Below, piece after piece: positions 23,438-31,485 of a stretch of DNA of 39,034 nt. The notes beneath the pieces were generated by a model. It did not search any database. It was not told the DNA's origin and saw nothing but the letters and a program-made list of their open reading frames with translations. The number at the start of each line of letters is the position of its first letter. Within the stretch, counting starts at the first letter, position 1. This DNA is from Deltaproteobacteria bacterium (GTDB taxonomy: Bacteria; Desulfobacterota; Binatia; UBA9968), in assembly GCA_016874755.1 (NCBI GenBank), contig VGTH01000050.1, forward strand, positions 1 to 39,034. Reading direction: 5' to 3'. Position numbers and translations under genes: made by a program.

Positions 23438-25693
23438 TTAGAACAGTAGCTTTTCTTCGTCTCGTGCCGGTACCGCGAGTCGCTCTTTCAACCCCGTATT
23501 GCGCGTTTCCACCCGCACATTGCGGATTGCCATGGCGAGCGCTTTGCGGTTGCCAACGACGATCACCAGTTTTTTGCCGCGCGTCACCGCGGTGTAGAGA
23601 ATGCTGCGATAGAGCATGATGTAGTGCGACGTGTGCAGCGGCAGAATCACCACGGGATACTCGCTGCCCTGGCTTTTGTGAATGGAGGTCGCGTAGGCCA
23701 GACTAATCTCATCCCATTCGTCCGATTCATACTCGACGATGCGCTCGTCGAACTCGACGCGTATCTTGCCGTCGTCGCGGTCGATGCTGGCGATGTGTCC
23801 GAGATCGCCGTTGAAAACTCCTTTGTCGTAGTTGTTTCTCAGCTGCATGACTTTGTCGCGCACCCGCAGCGTCGACCCGCCGCGCTCCAGGCTGACACCG
23901 GCGGGATTGAGCAACTGCTGCAGCTCGAGATTTAACTGCATCGTCCCGAGCAGACCGCGATGCATTGGCGTTAGCACTTGCACAGATTGGGTGATGTCTC
24001 CACCGCCGAGCTGCATCATTTGCGGGATGCGCACGCGCAACAGTTCTTTGATCGTCTCGAGAACTTCTTCTTCACTCTCGCGCGCCATAAAATCAAAGTC
24101 GCGCCGCTCGCGCGCGTCGGCGAACTCCAACGACTGGCCCTGGAGAATCTTGTGGGCGTTAACGACAATCAAACTCTCGCCCGATTGGCGGAAAATCCGC
24201 CTGAGCACTGCGACGGGAACCACGCCCGAATCGATCAAGTCCTTGAGCACGCTGCCCGGTCCGACGGACGGTAGCTGGTCAACGTCGCCGATTAGAATTA
24301 AATGCGTGTGCGGATCGATGGCGTTCATCAAATTATCCATCAACATGAGATCGACCATCGATGCCTCATCGACGATCACCACGTCGGCCTGAATCGGATT
24401 ATCCTGATGGCGCTGAAAGCCGCCTTCGCGCGGGTTGTACTCGAGCAGGCGATGAATCGTCATCGCCTCTTCGCCGGCAGTCTCGCTCATGCGCTTGGCC
24501 GCGCGCCCGGTCGGCGCCGCCAATGCAAAAGAGACCTTGGCACGGCGCAGAATGCCGAGCAACGACATAAGGAGCGTCGTCTTGCCGGTGCCCGGCCCGC
24601 CGGTGATGACAAAAACTTTCCGCTGCAGCGCCTGGCGCGCGGCTCTGATCTGATCCTCATCGAGCCGGATCGGCAGCGCCGCAAACAGATCGTCACTCAA
24701 CAAATCAACCGCACCGCGCTCCACGGTCTTGCCCTTGTCCCAAGGGCGCGGCATGCGCTCGTCTTGCAAATACGACGCGGTGCCGAGCAGACGGCGAATC
24801 GCCGCGGCAACGCGCTTTTCCGCCTGCCAAAATTCACTCAAGTAAACGCGCTGTCCTCGGCCATCTTTGCTCTCTTGCAAAATCACAGCGCCGCTTGCCG
24901 CCAGCTTGTCGACGGCGATTTCGATGCGGTCGTAATCGACGCTCAACATCTCGCAGGCGGTGCGCGCCAGCGCTGTCAGCGGCAAAAAGCAGTGGCCGCG
25001 CTCGGCCGATTCGCGCAGCGCGTGCAGCACTCCCGCTTGCACCCGCAGCGGAAAGTCGCCGCGAATGCCGATGGCGTTGGCAATCCGATCAGCAAGGATA
25101 AAGCCGATGCCGTGCACTTCGCGGGCAAGCAAATAGGGATTTCCCCGCACGCGTGCGATCGTATCGGTGCCAAAGACGCGATAGATGCGCAGCGCCAGCG
25201 AAGCACCCACGCCATGCCCCTGAAGAAAGACCATGACGTCTTGCATGCCGCGCTGCTCTTGCCAAGCCTGCATGATGCGGCGCGCGCGGCTCTCGCCGAT
25301 GCCTTCCACTTCCAGGACCCGCAGCGGTTCCTCGGAAAGAACGCGCAAAGTTTCCAAACCGAACGCCGCCACCAATCGTTTGGCGTAGGTCGGCCCGATG
25401 CCTTTGATCATCCCGGAGCCCAAATATTTCTCGATGCCTTCGAGCGTTGCCGGATCGACTTTTTGCCACTGCTCGACTTGGAATTGCAGGCCGTATTTCG
25501 GATGGCGCTTCCACGCTCCGGTCACGCGGATTTCTTCACCCTCGGAGACCGGGAAAATGGTCCCAACGATGGTTGCACCCGGCCCGCCGTCGGAGTCCAA
25601 ACGCGCGACAGTATAGTGGGTTTCCGGGCTCTGAAAAGTGATCCGGCCGATGGTGCCCTGCAGTGAGGTTTTATCGTTTAGCGGTCCCGCCAC
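23438..25693 (-). CDS. recD2: RecD2-type ATP-dependent 5'-3' DNA helicase
   Basis: The 751-residue protein has the RecD2 layout. An N-terminal OB-like region (GTIGRITFQSPETHYTVARL) is followed by tandem helix-hairpin-helix elements (KGIGPTYAKRLVAAFG, EGIGESRARRI, HGIGFILADRIA). The superfamily 1B helicase core follows, with Walker A ITGGPGTGKTT (K371) and Walker B VVIVDEAS (D442, E443). The late motif YATSIHKSQGSEYPVVILPL is also present. RecD2 acts without RecBC in DNA repair and replication-fork processing. The start is a GTG at 25691-25693 with GGAG seven bases upstream. Length fits the family. It stands alone on the minus strand. A long open frame on the opposite strand, at 24302-25666, is a by-product of codon bias. 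Confidence 0.93.
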   Translation of the reverse strand: MAGPLNDKTSLQGTIGRITFQSPETHYTVARLDSDGGPGATIVGTIFPVSEGEEIRVTGAWKRHPKYGLQFQVEQWQKVDPATLEGIEKYLGSGMIKGIGPTYAKRLVAAFGLETLRVLSEEPLRVLEVEGIGESRARRIMQAWQEQRGMQDVMVFLQGHGVGASLALRIYRVFGTDTIARVRGNPYLLAREVHGIGFILADRIANAIGIRGDFPLRVQAGVLHALRESAERGHCFLPLTALARTACEMLSVDYDRIEIAVDKLAASGAVILQESKDGRGQRVYLSEFWQAEKRVAAAIRRLLGTASYLQDERMPRPWDKGKTVERGAVDLLSDDLFAALPIRLDEDQIRAARQALQRKVFVITGGPGTGKTTLLMSLLGILRRAKVSFALAAPTGRAAKRMSETAGEEAMTIHRLLEYNPREGGFQRHQDNPIQADVVIVDEASMVDLMLMDNLMNAIDPHTHLILIGDVDQLPSVGPGSVLKDLIDSGVVPVAVLRRIFRQSGESLIVVNAHKILQGQSLEFADARERRDFDFMARESEEEVLETIKELLRVRIPQMMQLGGGDITQSVQVLTPMHRGLLGTMQLNLELQQLLNPAGVSLERGGSTLRVRDKVMQLRNNYDKGVFNGDLGHIASIDRDDGKIRVEFDERIVEYESDEWDEISLAYATSIHKSQGSEYPVVILPLHTSHYIMLYRSILYTAVTRGKKLVIVVGNRKALAMAIRNVRVETRNTGLKERLAVPARDEEKLLF

Positions 25694-25732
25694 AAACGCT
25701 CCAGTCGCAATCCTACTTGAAAGCCAGAGCCC

Positions 25733-25746
25733 GGTAAACGTTTACC
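25733..25746. promoter_or_regulatory. 14-base perfect palindrome, LacI-family-operator-like
   Basis: GGTAAACGTTTACC lies in the gap between the divergent recD2 and CorC-type genes. The core TAAACGTTTA resembles operators of LacI/GalR-family repressors. No such regulator is in the window, so a site for a distant regulator or a chance palindrome are both possible. Confidence 0.3.
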
Positions 25747-25909
25747 CTTGCGTTTTCGCCCCCCGATGCTTACATTTAGAGTATCCCCACATGACCACAC
25801 TCACAGCACCGCTTTGGCTGGCTCGCTCTGGTTTGATTGCTAAGTTCGTTTCCTAACCGCGCCGGTTTTCCCGCTTTAGAAAGTGCGGGAAATAGGAGTT
25901 CGCAACGCT

Positions 25910-27223
25910 ATGTCTTTGGAAAACATATGGTTTGAAGTCGTTTTGATCCTGGCGCTGATTCTCGCCAACGGTTTTTTCGCTTCGGCGGAAATCGCCATGA
26001 TCGCCACCCGCAAAAGCCGCATCGATGCGCTACTTGAGCGGGGCGTCCGATCGGCGGCGGCGGTGGCGCGCTTGAAGAACGACCCTGATCGTTTTCTCGC
26101 CACCGTGCAGATCGGCGTCACCGTTGTCAGCACCATGGCCTCGGCCATCGGCGGCGCCGCTGCGATCGATTATCTAAAACCGCAAATCGCCACAATGCCG
26201 TTCCCGTTCGCTGCCCGTTGGGCCGAAGCCATCGCCATCGGCTTGGTCGTCGCACCGATCGCTTATCTCTCGCTTGTTCTGGGCGAGCTGGTGCCCAAAT
26301 CTCTGGCATTGCGTTTCTCTGAAAAGATCGCCTGTGTCGTCGCCCGGCCGATCGAAATCCTCGGTCAGATCAGCGCACTTTTCGTTAAGCTTCTGACCGC
26401 TTCGAGCAATGCCGTGCTTTGGCTGTTCGGCGGCAAAGACGCCGAAGGCGCAAGTTTCATCTCCGTCGATGAAGTTAAATCGCTGGTGCGCGAAGGCGCC
26501 GCCAAAGGCATTTTCAATGAAACCGAAAAGGAGTTGATCCACAGCGTCTTTGAATTCACCGACACACCGGTCAAAGCGGTCATGCTGCCGCGCACTGAAA
26601 TTCATGCCATCGAAGTCCACGCGACGTTGGCAGAGGTCGCCAAAAGTTTTGTTGAAAGCGGTTTTTCGCGCATCCCAGTTTACGACGGCAGCTTGGATAA
26701 TGTCATCGGCATTCTCTACAACAAAGATGTCTTCAAAGCACTGCAAGAAAAAAGCGACTTTTGCATCCGCGAGCACCTGCACCCGGCCTACTTCGTGCCA
26801 AGCACCTTGCCAATCAGCGAACTGCTCAAGCATCTGCAACGGCGCCATCTCGCCATCGCGCTGGTGGTCAACGAATATGGCGAAGTCGAAGGGCTGGCGA
26901 CACTAGAAGACTTGCTCGAAGAGATCGTCGGCGAGATCCGTGACGAATACGACCGCGAGGAGCGCGGCCCAGTCGAGCGCGTGTCCGATGGCTCGATGGT
27001 GATTCGCGGTTCGGCACTGCTGAAAGACTTGAAATCCGACTACAACTTGCCCTTCGAAGAATCGCCGGACTATCACACCCTCGCCGGCTTCGTCCTGGCG
27101 CAACTACAAACCATCCCGCGCGGTGGCGAGCGCGTCGAGCATAACGGCTATCGGCTGACGATCGTTGACATGGAAGGGCGAAGAATCGTCAAGGTCAAGC
27201 TGGAGAAGGCCCAGCCGAACTAA
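25910..27223 (+). CDS. CNNM/CorC-HlyC family membrane protein with CBS pair
   Basis: The 437-residue protein has an N-terminal CNNM (DUF21) membrane domain of about 200 residues with the usual NGFFASAEIAMIATRKSRI and LVLGELVPKSLALR. It is followed by an acidic link (SVDEVKSLVREGAAKGIFNETEKELI) and a CBS pair (VMLPRTEIHAIEVHATLAEV ... GFSRIPVYDGSLDNVIGILYNKD). The protein ends with a CorC_HlyC transporter-associated domain (EERGPVERVSDGSMVIRGS). Relatives act in Mg2+ or other divalent cation efflux or tolerance, with CBS domains sensing ATP-Mg. The start at 25910 is chosen over the GTG at 25883 because AGGAG lies 11 bases upstream and the membrane domain begins directly after. The historical name haemolysin does not imply toxicity. 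Confidence 0.9.
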   Translation: MSLENIWFEVVLILALILANGFFASAEIAMIATRKSRIDALLERGVRSAAAVARLKNDPDRFLATVQIGVTVVSTMASAIGGAAAIDYLKPQIATMPFPFAARWAEAIAIGLVVAPIAYLSLVLGELVPKSLALRFSEKIACVVARPIEILGQISALFVKLLTASSNAVLWLFGGKDAEGASFISVDEVKSLVREGAAKGIFNETEKELIHSVFEFTDTPVKAVMLPRTEIHAIEVHATLAEVAKSFVESGFSRIPVYDGSLDNVIGILYNKDVFKALQEKSDFCIREHLHPAYFVPSTLPISELLKHLQRRHLAIALVVNEYGEVEGLATLEDLLEEIVGEIRDEYDREERGPVERVSDGSMVIRGSALLKDLKSDYNLPFEESPDYHTLAGFVLAQLQTIPRGGERVEHNGYRLTIVDMEGRRIVKVKLEKAQPN

Positions 27224-27303
27224 TCCGACAATAATAGTTTATTTCTGCTGCCAGCGTTCGGTGTACCTTGCCAGAGGCAGCACTGCCAACAACACTTCAT
27301 CGG

Positions 27304-27377
27304 TTGTCATGCTGAGCAACGCGAAGCATCTGCTTTGTCGGCGGCAGCAGATCCTTCGCTTACGCTCAGGATGACAT
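27304..27377. repeat. palindromic intergenic repetitive element
   Basis: The left arm TGTCATGCTGAGC-N3-GCGAAG and the right arm CTTCGC-N4-GCTCAGGATGACA are near-perfect inverted copies. ATCTGCT and AGCAGAT close the stem around a G/C loop. This TGTCAT-CTGAGC...GCTCAG-ATGACA pattern is a repetitive element type seen in intergenic regions of many bacteria, so more copies are expected in this genome. It lies between two convergent genes. Confidence 0.75.
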
Positions 27378-27437
27378 GCTGATTGTTCTCACAAGCAAGC
27401 GAACCTTGGTTGTCGATTTCGGGTCTTTGCAGGCAAT

Positions 27438-27472
27438 AAAAAAGCCCCGTCGCCATTTTCATGCGACGGGGC
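27438..27472 (-). terminator. intrinsic terminator of the acyltransferase-aldolase-ubiD operon
   Basis: On the minus strand GCCCCGTCGC (27472-27463) pairs perfectly with GCGACGGGGC (27453-27444) across a nine-base loop. It is followed by six T residues (27443-27438). It lies just after the ubiD stop codon. Confidence 0.9.
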
Positions 27473-27496
27473 TCTTTGGCAGCGATTAATCGCAGT

Positions 27497-29095
27497 TTAC
27501 TTCTTCTTGTCTTCCTCGCCCGGCTGCTTGCCGGGTTCGAAGCCGCCTACTTCGTGGTAAAGAACTTTCTTCTCTTCCTCGAAGGCGCGGACCGATGGAA
27601 TCTGCCCAGGTAATCCCAGCTTCTTCCATTCGCCGGCGACTTTATCGTACATCTCTTTGCGCAGCGCCGTGCGTTTGGAGAATACCGGCAGATAGCGGTG
27701 CTCTTTGCAGGCGTTGATCAACGCCTTCGAGCCATAGGGCCGTTTCTCCGGCGGATTTTGCGTTGGGTCGAGCCAGGTGCTCCAGGTGTTGCGCAGAATA
27801 TCGACATCGTCGATCGGGTTGCAGCGGCTGCTCATGGCCCAGATGACCTGATCCATATCGGTCGGGTCGATGTCTTCGTCAACGGCAATGATCCACTTGG
27901 TGTAGTAAGCGCCGCCAGGAACCTGCGCTGCTAGCGCCAGCGCTTGTGCGGCGTGGCCGGCATAGCGTTGTTCCAATGCGATCACCGTCATGCCGAACCC
28001 GCCGGCGCCAGCCGGATGGGCGTACACGCCTTGAATGCCCGGGACACCGAGCTTGTCGAGATCGTCCCAGATGCGCGCCGAGCGGATAATCGAGAAAAAG
28101 CCGCTCTGCTCGTTGGACGGATAATCCGCCATCAAAGCGTTGGTCAAAATCGGATTGCTGCGATAGTGAATCGCGGTGACTTCGACTAGCGGGCAGCCCG
28201 CTTCAGGTCGGCCGTAGTAGCCGGGAAATTCGCCGAAGGGTCCTTCTTTTTTCACCGAGTTCGGCTTGATGATGCCTTCGATCATGAACTCGGCGTTGGC
28301 CGGCAGCAGCAAGTTGGTCGTCTTGCCTTTGACCACCGGGATCGGCTCACCTTTGATACCGCCGAGATATTCATATTCAGAAACGTTCTTTGGAAAAGTC
28401 TGCGAGCCAACGACCATGAATAGCGGATCGATACCCCAGGCCGCCGCGACCTCCACCGGCTTTCCCTGCTCCCATGACCGGGTGATGTGCAAGCGCGCAT
28501 CTTTGCCGGGCGACAGGTACAGGCCGCATTCGTTTTTGCCCTGCAGCATCATGCGATAGGTGCCGACATTGAGATAACCGGAATCGGGGTCGCGGGTAAT
28601 AACGCAATCGGCGGTGCCAGCGTAGCGTCCGCCGTCGAGCGGCCAATGGCGCGGGATCGGCAGTTGGGTCAAATCGATCTTGTCGCCGGTCAACGTGTTC
28701 TGATAGAACCCCGCCTGGCTCGCCGGCACCTCTTTTGGAGCCATGCGATTTTTTAATTTGTCTTTGACACGGCGAATTAATTCTACCGTCGGCGTGTCCG
28801 GCGGCTCTTCCATGGTCAGCGCGATACGCGGAATGCTCGGACCTAAAATATTCCACAACGACTGCGCTTTGTACGGGCTCTTTTCATAGCCCTTGATATT
28901 GTCGAAAAGGATCGCCGGCGATGGTTTGTGCTTGGCGACGAGATAGCCAATGGCGCTCATCTCCTCTTCGCAGCTCACCGCTTCCTTGACGCTTACCAGG
29001 TCGCCCATCGCTTCTACGCGGTTTAACCATTCGCGCAGATCTTGAATCGGGCCGCCTTTGGCGTCCGACGTTTGCCGTCTTTCCGGTTTGGCCAT
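27497..29095 (-). CDS. UbiD-family prenylated-FMN-dependent decarboxylase
   Basis: UbiD enzymes decarboxylate (or carboxylate) aromatic and alpha,beta-unsaturated acids using prenylated FMN. The 532-residue protein has the expected R181 in NVGTYRMMLQ. The catalytic Glu pair E284 and E289 in KKEGPFGEFPGYYG has the same spacing as in characterised fungal Fdc1. Other landmarks are YLGGIKGEPIPVVKG, PANAEFMIEG and KWIIAVDEDIDPTDMDQVIWAM. It is longer than E. coli UbiD (about 497) mainly through a Lys/Glu-rich C-terminal tail. AGGAGG lies seven bases before the ATG. The class II aldolase gene is 35 bases upstream on the same strand, pointing to a catabolic rather than ubiquinone role. No ubiX flavin prenyltransferase gene is in the window. 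Confidence 0.92.
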   Translation of the reverse strand: MAKPERRQTSDAKGGPIQDLREWLNRVEAMGDLVSVKEAVSCEEEMSAIGYLVAKHKPSPAILFDNIKGYEKSPYKAQSLWNILGPSIPRIALTMEEPPDTPTVELIRRVKDKLKNRMAPKEVPASQAGFYQNTLTGDKIDLTQLPIPRHWPLDGGRYAGTADCVITRDPDSGYLNVGTYRMMLQGKNECGLYLSPGKDARLHITRSWEQGKPVEVAAAWGIDPLFMVVGSQTFPKNVSEYEYLGGIKGEPIPVVKGKTTNLLLPANAEFMIEGIIKPNSVKKEGPFGEFPGYYGRPEAGCPLVEVTAIHYRSNPILTNALMADYPSNEQSGFFSIIRSARIWDDLDKLGVPGIQGVYAHPAGAGGFGMTVIALEQRYAGHAAQALALAAQVPGGAYYTKWIIAVDEDIDPTDMDQVIWAMSSRCNPIDDVDILRNTWSTWLDPTQNPPEKRPYGSKALINACKEHRYLPVFSKRTALRKEMYDKVAGEWKKLGLPGQIPSVRAFEEEKKVLYHEVGGFEPGKQPGEEDKKK

Positions 29096-29130
29096 TGGTT
29101 TCCTCCTGGGATAGTTCGTTGCTTCGATAC

Positions 29131-29877
29131 TTATAGCTTGCCGCCCTTGGGCAGCAGCGATTTGAAATATGAGAAAGCGTCGTAAGATCGATACATCATA
29201 TTTTCTTTCATGTAATCGATCTCCTTTTGCGGCATGATCGCCGGCTTGCCGACGCAGCTGGCGACGAACTGCATATAAGCCGTCCGCTCCAGGTAAATCG
29301 CATGGACGGTAGCATATTCCAAGCTATCGCCGACCACAATAATGCCATGCCCCTTGAGCAGCATCGCCATGCGGTCCCGCAAGGTGGCGCAAATGTCTTT
29401 GCCATCCTGAACCGTGTAAATCAGCCGCGGGCTGGGAAAAATCGGCGTTTCCGGCGCGAAGACTGCCGCTTGATTGTAAATCGGCAATATCGGCGTGCCG
29501 GCGACGGAGAAAGCGGTGGCCAAAGTCTGGTGCGTATGCACGACCGAGTTCACATCGGGCCGGGCGTGGTAAATCGCCGCGTGGATCATAGCTTCGCGCG
29601 GCGGATTGGCGATCTTGGTGACCGATCGCTTATTGCCCGCCTTGGCATAGTTCTGCTCGCACACTTCCATGTACTGATCGATGTCGACGAGGATGATGTG
29701 CTTGGGCGCAATCGCTCCCAACGGCGCGAGCACCGGCTTGATAAAAAACTTGCGCGTGCCGGGAATGCGCGCGCTGACATGGCCATGATAGTCCGCCAGG
29801 CCTTGATGAAACATGATACGATTGCCCAGCGCGACTTTTTTCTTCAGTTCTTCGAGATCCTTCTTACTAGCTGCCAT
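29131..29877 (-). CDS. class II aldolase/adducin family protein
   Basis: The 248-residue protein has the class II zinc-aldolase fold signatures. E95 lies in NPPREAMIHAAIYHARPD, H114 and H116 in VNSVVHTHQT, and H177 in LLKGHGIIVVG. The early GLADYHGHVSARIPG block, in the place of the usual GLV/S-xxxGNxS, is typical of the decarboxylase/adducin-like side of the family. Characterised members cleave sugar phosphates (fuculose, ribulose) or decarboxylate hydroxy-aromatic acids. With a UbiD gene directly downstream, a role in aromatic or unsaturated-acid breakdown is more likely than sugar metabolism, but this is inference. GAGGAC lies close before the ATG. Confidence 0.85.
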   Translation of the reverse strand: MAASKKDLEELKKKVALGNRIMFHQGLADYHGHVSARIPGTRKFFIKPVLAPLGAIAPKHIILVDIDQYMEVCEQNYAKAGNKRSVTKIANPPREAMIHAAIYHARPDVNSVVHTHQTLATAFSVAGTPILPIYNQAAVFAPETPIFPSPRLIYTVQDGKDICATLRDRMAMLLKGHGIIVVGDSLEYATVHAIYLERTAYMQFVASCVGKPAIMPQKEIDYMKENMMYRSYDAFSYFKSLLPKGGKL

Positions 29878-29899
29878 AGAGTCCTCGATTTCTTAGGAT

Positions 29900-30832
29900 T
29901 TAGATTTTACTTGCCTCAGTGCCGCCGGCGCCGGACTCGGATCTGCGCAGGTTCATCCAATTCCACTGATCGGGGAATTGCCGCACCTTGCGCTCGAGCC
30001 ATTCGGTCATAACAACGGTATTTTCGCGAATCGCCTCTCTGTCCTTGGTGTCTCTTAACAAGTTCAACTCCGGTTCGATGATCAACTGCAAACGGTCGTC
30101 GGACCGGCGCACCAAGCATGCCGGCACCACCGCCGCGCCGGTGCGCAGCGCCAAAGTGACCGGGCCGCGCCGCGCATGAACGGTCTGGCCGAAGAGGGTC
30201 ACCTCAACTCCCTTACTGCGGCGATATTCGTCGGCGATGATGACCGCGACCTCGTTGCGGCGCAACATCTCGCTCAATTCGCGCAGCGCTTGACGCCGCG
30301 GCCGCGCGTGGATGGTGCGCTGGCGCACGCGCAAGCGATACTCATCCAACAACTCGGCGAAGCTGCCTTCGCGCGGTTGATTGATCAGGACCGACGCCCG
30401 ATATCCATCGATCGTCAGCCTGGTGCCAACCAGGAAAAAATTCCCCAGGTGGGCGCTCAAAACCAGCACGCCCTTGCCTTTCGCCAAGGCACGATCGAGA
30501 TGCTCGCGACCTACCACGTCGATCTTCCGGCGCAGCTCCTCGTCGGAAGCCGAGACCGCCGCCACCAACTCGACACACGCGCGAAAAAAATTGCGCAGGG
30601 TGCGCCGCGCCGTGTTCTCCGCTTCCGTCGCGCTGATGCTGCTGCCAAACGCTGCGCGAATATTTGCGATCGAGCGCCGGCGAAACCCCGGGAACAAACG
30701 GAAACAAAGATTCGCTGACCGGTCGGCCAGACTCAACGTTGCCCTGGGAAAGCGCCGCGACGCAGCGCAGCCGATTTTCAATCCCAACCACGTGCTTGCA
30801 TACGTAGCTTTGCCAATCAACCAATCGGTCAT
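29900..30832 (-). CDS. LpxL/HtrB-like lysophospholipid acyltransferase family protein
   Basis: The 310-residue protein matches the lipid A lauroyl/myristoyl-transferase family. It has RRSIANIRAAFG near the N-terminus, the GKGVLVLSAHLGN block, a later basic region (RPRRQALRELSEMLRRNEVAVIIADEYRRSKGVEVTLFG in outline), ALRTGAAVVPACLVRR and a C-terminal PDQWNWMNLR. The family adds a secondary acyl chain to lipid A or a related glycolipid at the inner membrane. The catalytic HX4[D/E] motif is altered: H128-LGNF-F133 has Phe where the acidic residue normally stands, so activity is uncertain. It is the first gene of the operon leading to the class II aldolase and ubiD, 22 bases upstream of the aldolase start. 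Confidence 0.8.
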   Translation of the reverse strand: MTDWLIGKATYASTWLGLKIGCAASRRFPRATLSLADRSANLCFRLFPGFRRRSIANIRAAFGSSISATEAENTARRTLRNFFRACVELVAAVSASDEELRRKIDVVGREHLDRALAKGKGVLVLSAHLGNFFLVGTRLTIDGYRASVLINQPREGSFAELLDEYRLRVRQRTIHARPRRQALRELSEMLRRNEVAVIIADEYRRSKGVEVTLFGQTVHARRGPVTLALRTGAAVVPACLVRRSDDRLQLIIEPELNLLRDTKDREAIRENTVVMTEWLERKVRQFPDQWNWMNLRRSESGAGGTEASKI

Positions 30833-30877
30833 GCAGTTTGTGGGTCAGCACGCTGGCCGAGCGACACGAAGTAGCGT

Positions 30878-30906
30878 AATCTACGCCACTTTTCTCCCAG
30901 TGGCAA
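30878..30906 (-). promoter_or_regulatory. candidate promoter of the acyltransferase-aldolase-ubiD operon
   Basis: On the minus strand TTGCCA (30906-30901) and TAGATT (30883-30878) are spaced by 17 bases and match the consensus at five and four of six positions. They lie about 45 bases upstream of the acyltransferase start. Confidence 0.35.
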
Positions 30907-31065
30907 GCACAACGGGGGTCAAGCCTAGGTCGCCCGCTGGCACAAAACTCTTTGTAAATCGGCTATTTATCCCTATTCGTGGGCATTTGAACGAAACCGG
31001 CGCGGTTTTTCTGGGGAGCTTTCTATGGTAGAAATTTGGGGTTATTCCAAACGAGAACTGCTCCC

Positions 31066-31443
31066 ATGAGAATGATACTGCCGCCGCTCAAAGAGCGCCG
31101 GGTCATCGACCGGCTCTTGTCTAGTTTTTTTCTTGAATATAAGCCTCAAGATTTTAAGAAGGCGATCGCCGCGCTTTGCCGTTTTTATAATTTGAAGATG
31201 CCCAAGATTGAATGGTTCGAATACATCGATTGGGGCAAGACCGCCGGCAAGACCTACGAGAACGGCCAGATTTATTTAGTTCATCCGGAGAACTGGAAGA
31301 ACGGCCGTAAATATAACACCGAGCGCCGCTGGATCAACATGGTCTATCATGAGATGGGCCATTATGTTTTTTGGGCCGACGCCGAAAACAAGGCCGATAT
31401 GTTCGCTGCGCGCATGGCGCGTGGATTGAACAATCACAAATAA
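31066..31443 (+). CDS. very small HExxH putative zinc metallopeptidase (ImmA/IrrE-like)
   Basis: From the ATG at 31066 the protein has 125 residues; a TTG at 31036 and an ATG at 31072 are alternatives. Near the C-terminus it has H95-E96-M-G-H99 in MVYHEMGHYVFWAD, followed by E107-N-K-A-D111-M-F-A. That layout (HExxH, then ExxADxFA) is the core of the ImmA/IrrE (DUF955) metallopeptidase fold, although the overall length is shorter than usual. A preceding strand-like part (GKTYENGQIYLVHPENW) fits the beta-sheet that normally packs on the helix. No signal peptide or membrane segment is seen, so it is probably cytoplasmic. It lies 42 bases upstream of ileS, possibly co-transcribed. Substrate and role are unknown. 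Confidence 0.65.
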   Translation: MRMILPPLKERRVIDRLLSSFFLEYKPQDFKKAIAALCRFYNLKMPKIEWFEYIDWGKTAGKTYENGQIYLVHPENWKNGRKYNTERRWINMVYHEMGHYVFWADAENKADMFAARMARGLNNHK

Positions 31444-31485
31444 TGATGAGGGGGCAATTGACGAATCGCCCTAACCCTAACTGTT

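Noticed and set aside
23278-23619. Open frame of 113 codons downstream of the isomerase gene
   Set aside because: Its second half is antisense to recD2, and the Arg/Cys-rich translation looks like non-coding sequence. The gap 23213-23437 otherwise shows nothing I can support.
24302-25666. Open frame of 454 codons on the plus strand opposite recD2
   Set aside because: It lies entirely antisense to a strongly conserved helicase gene, its translation is His/Arg/Gln-rich low-quality sequence, and it has no recognisable motif. It is a codon-bias shadow.
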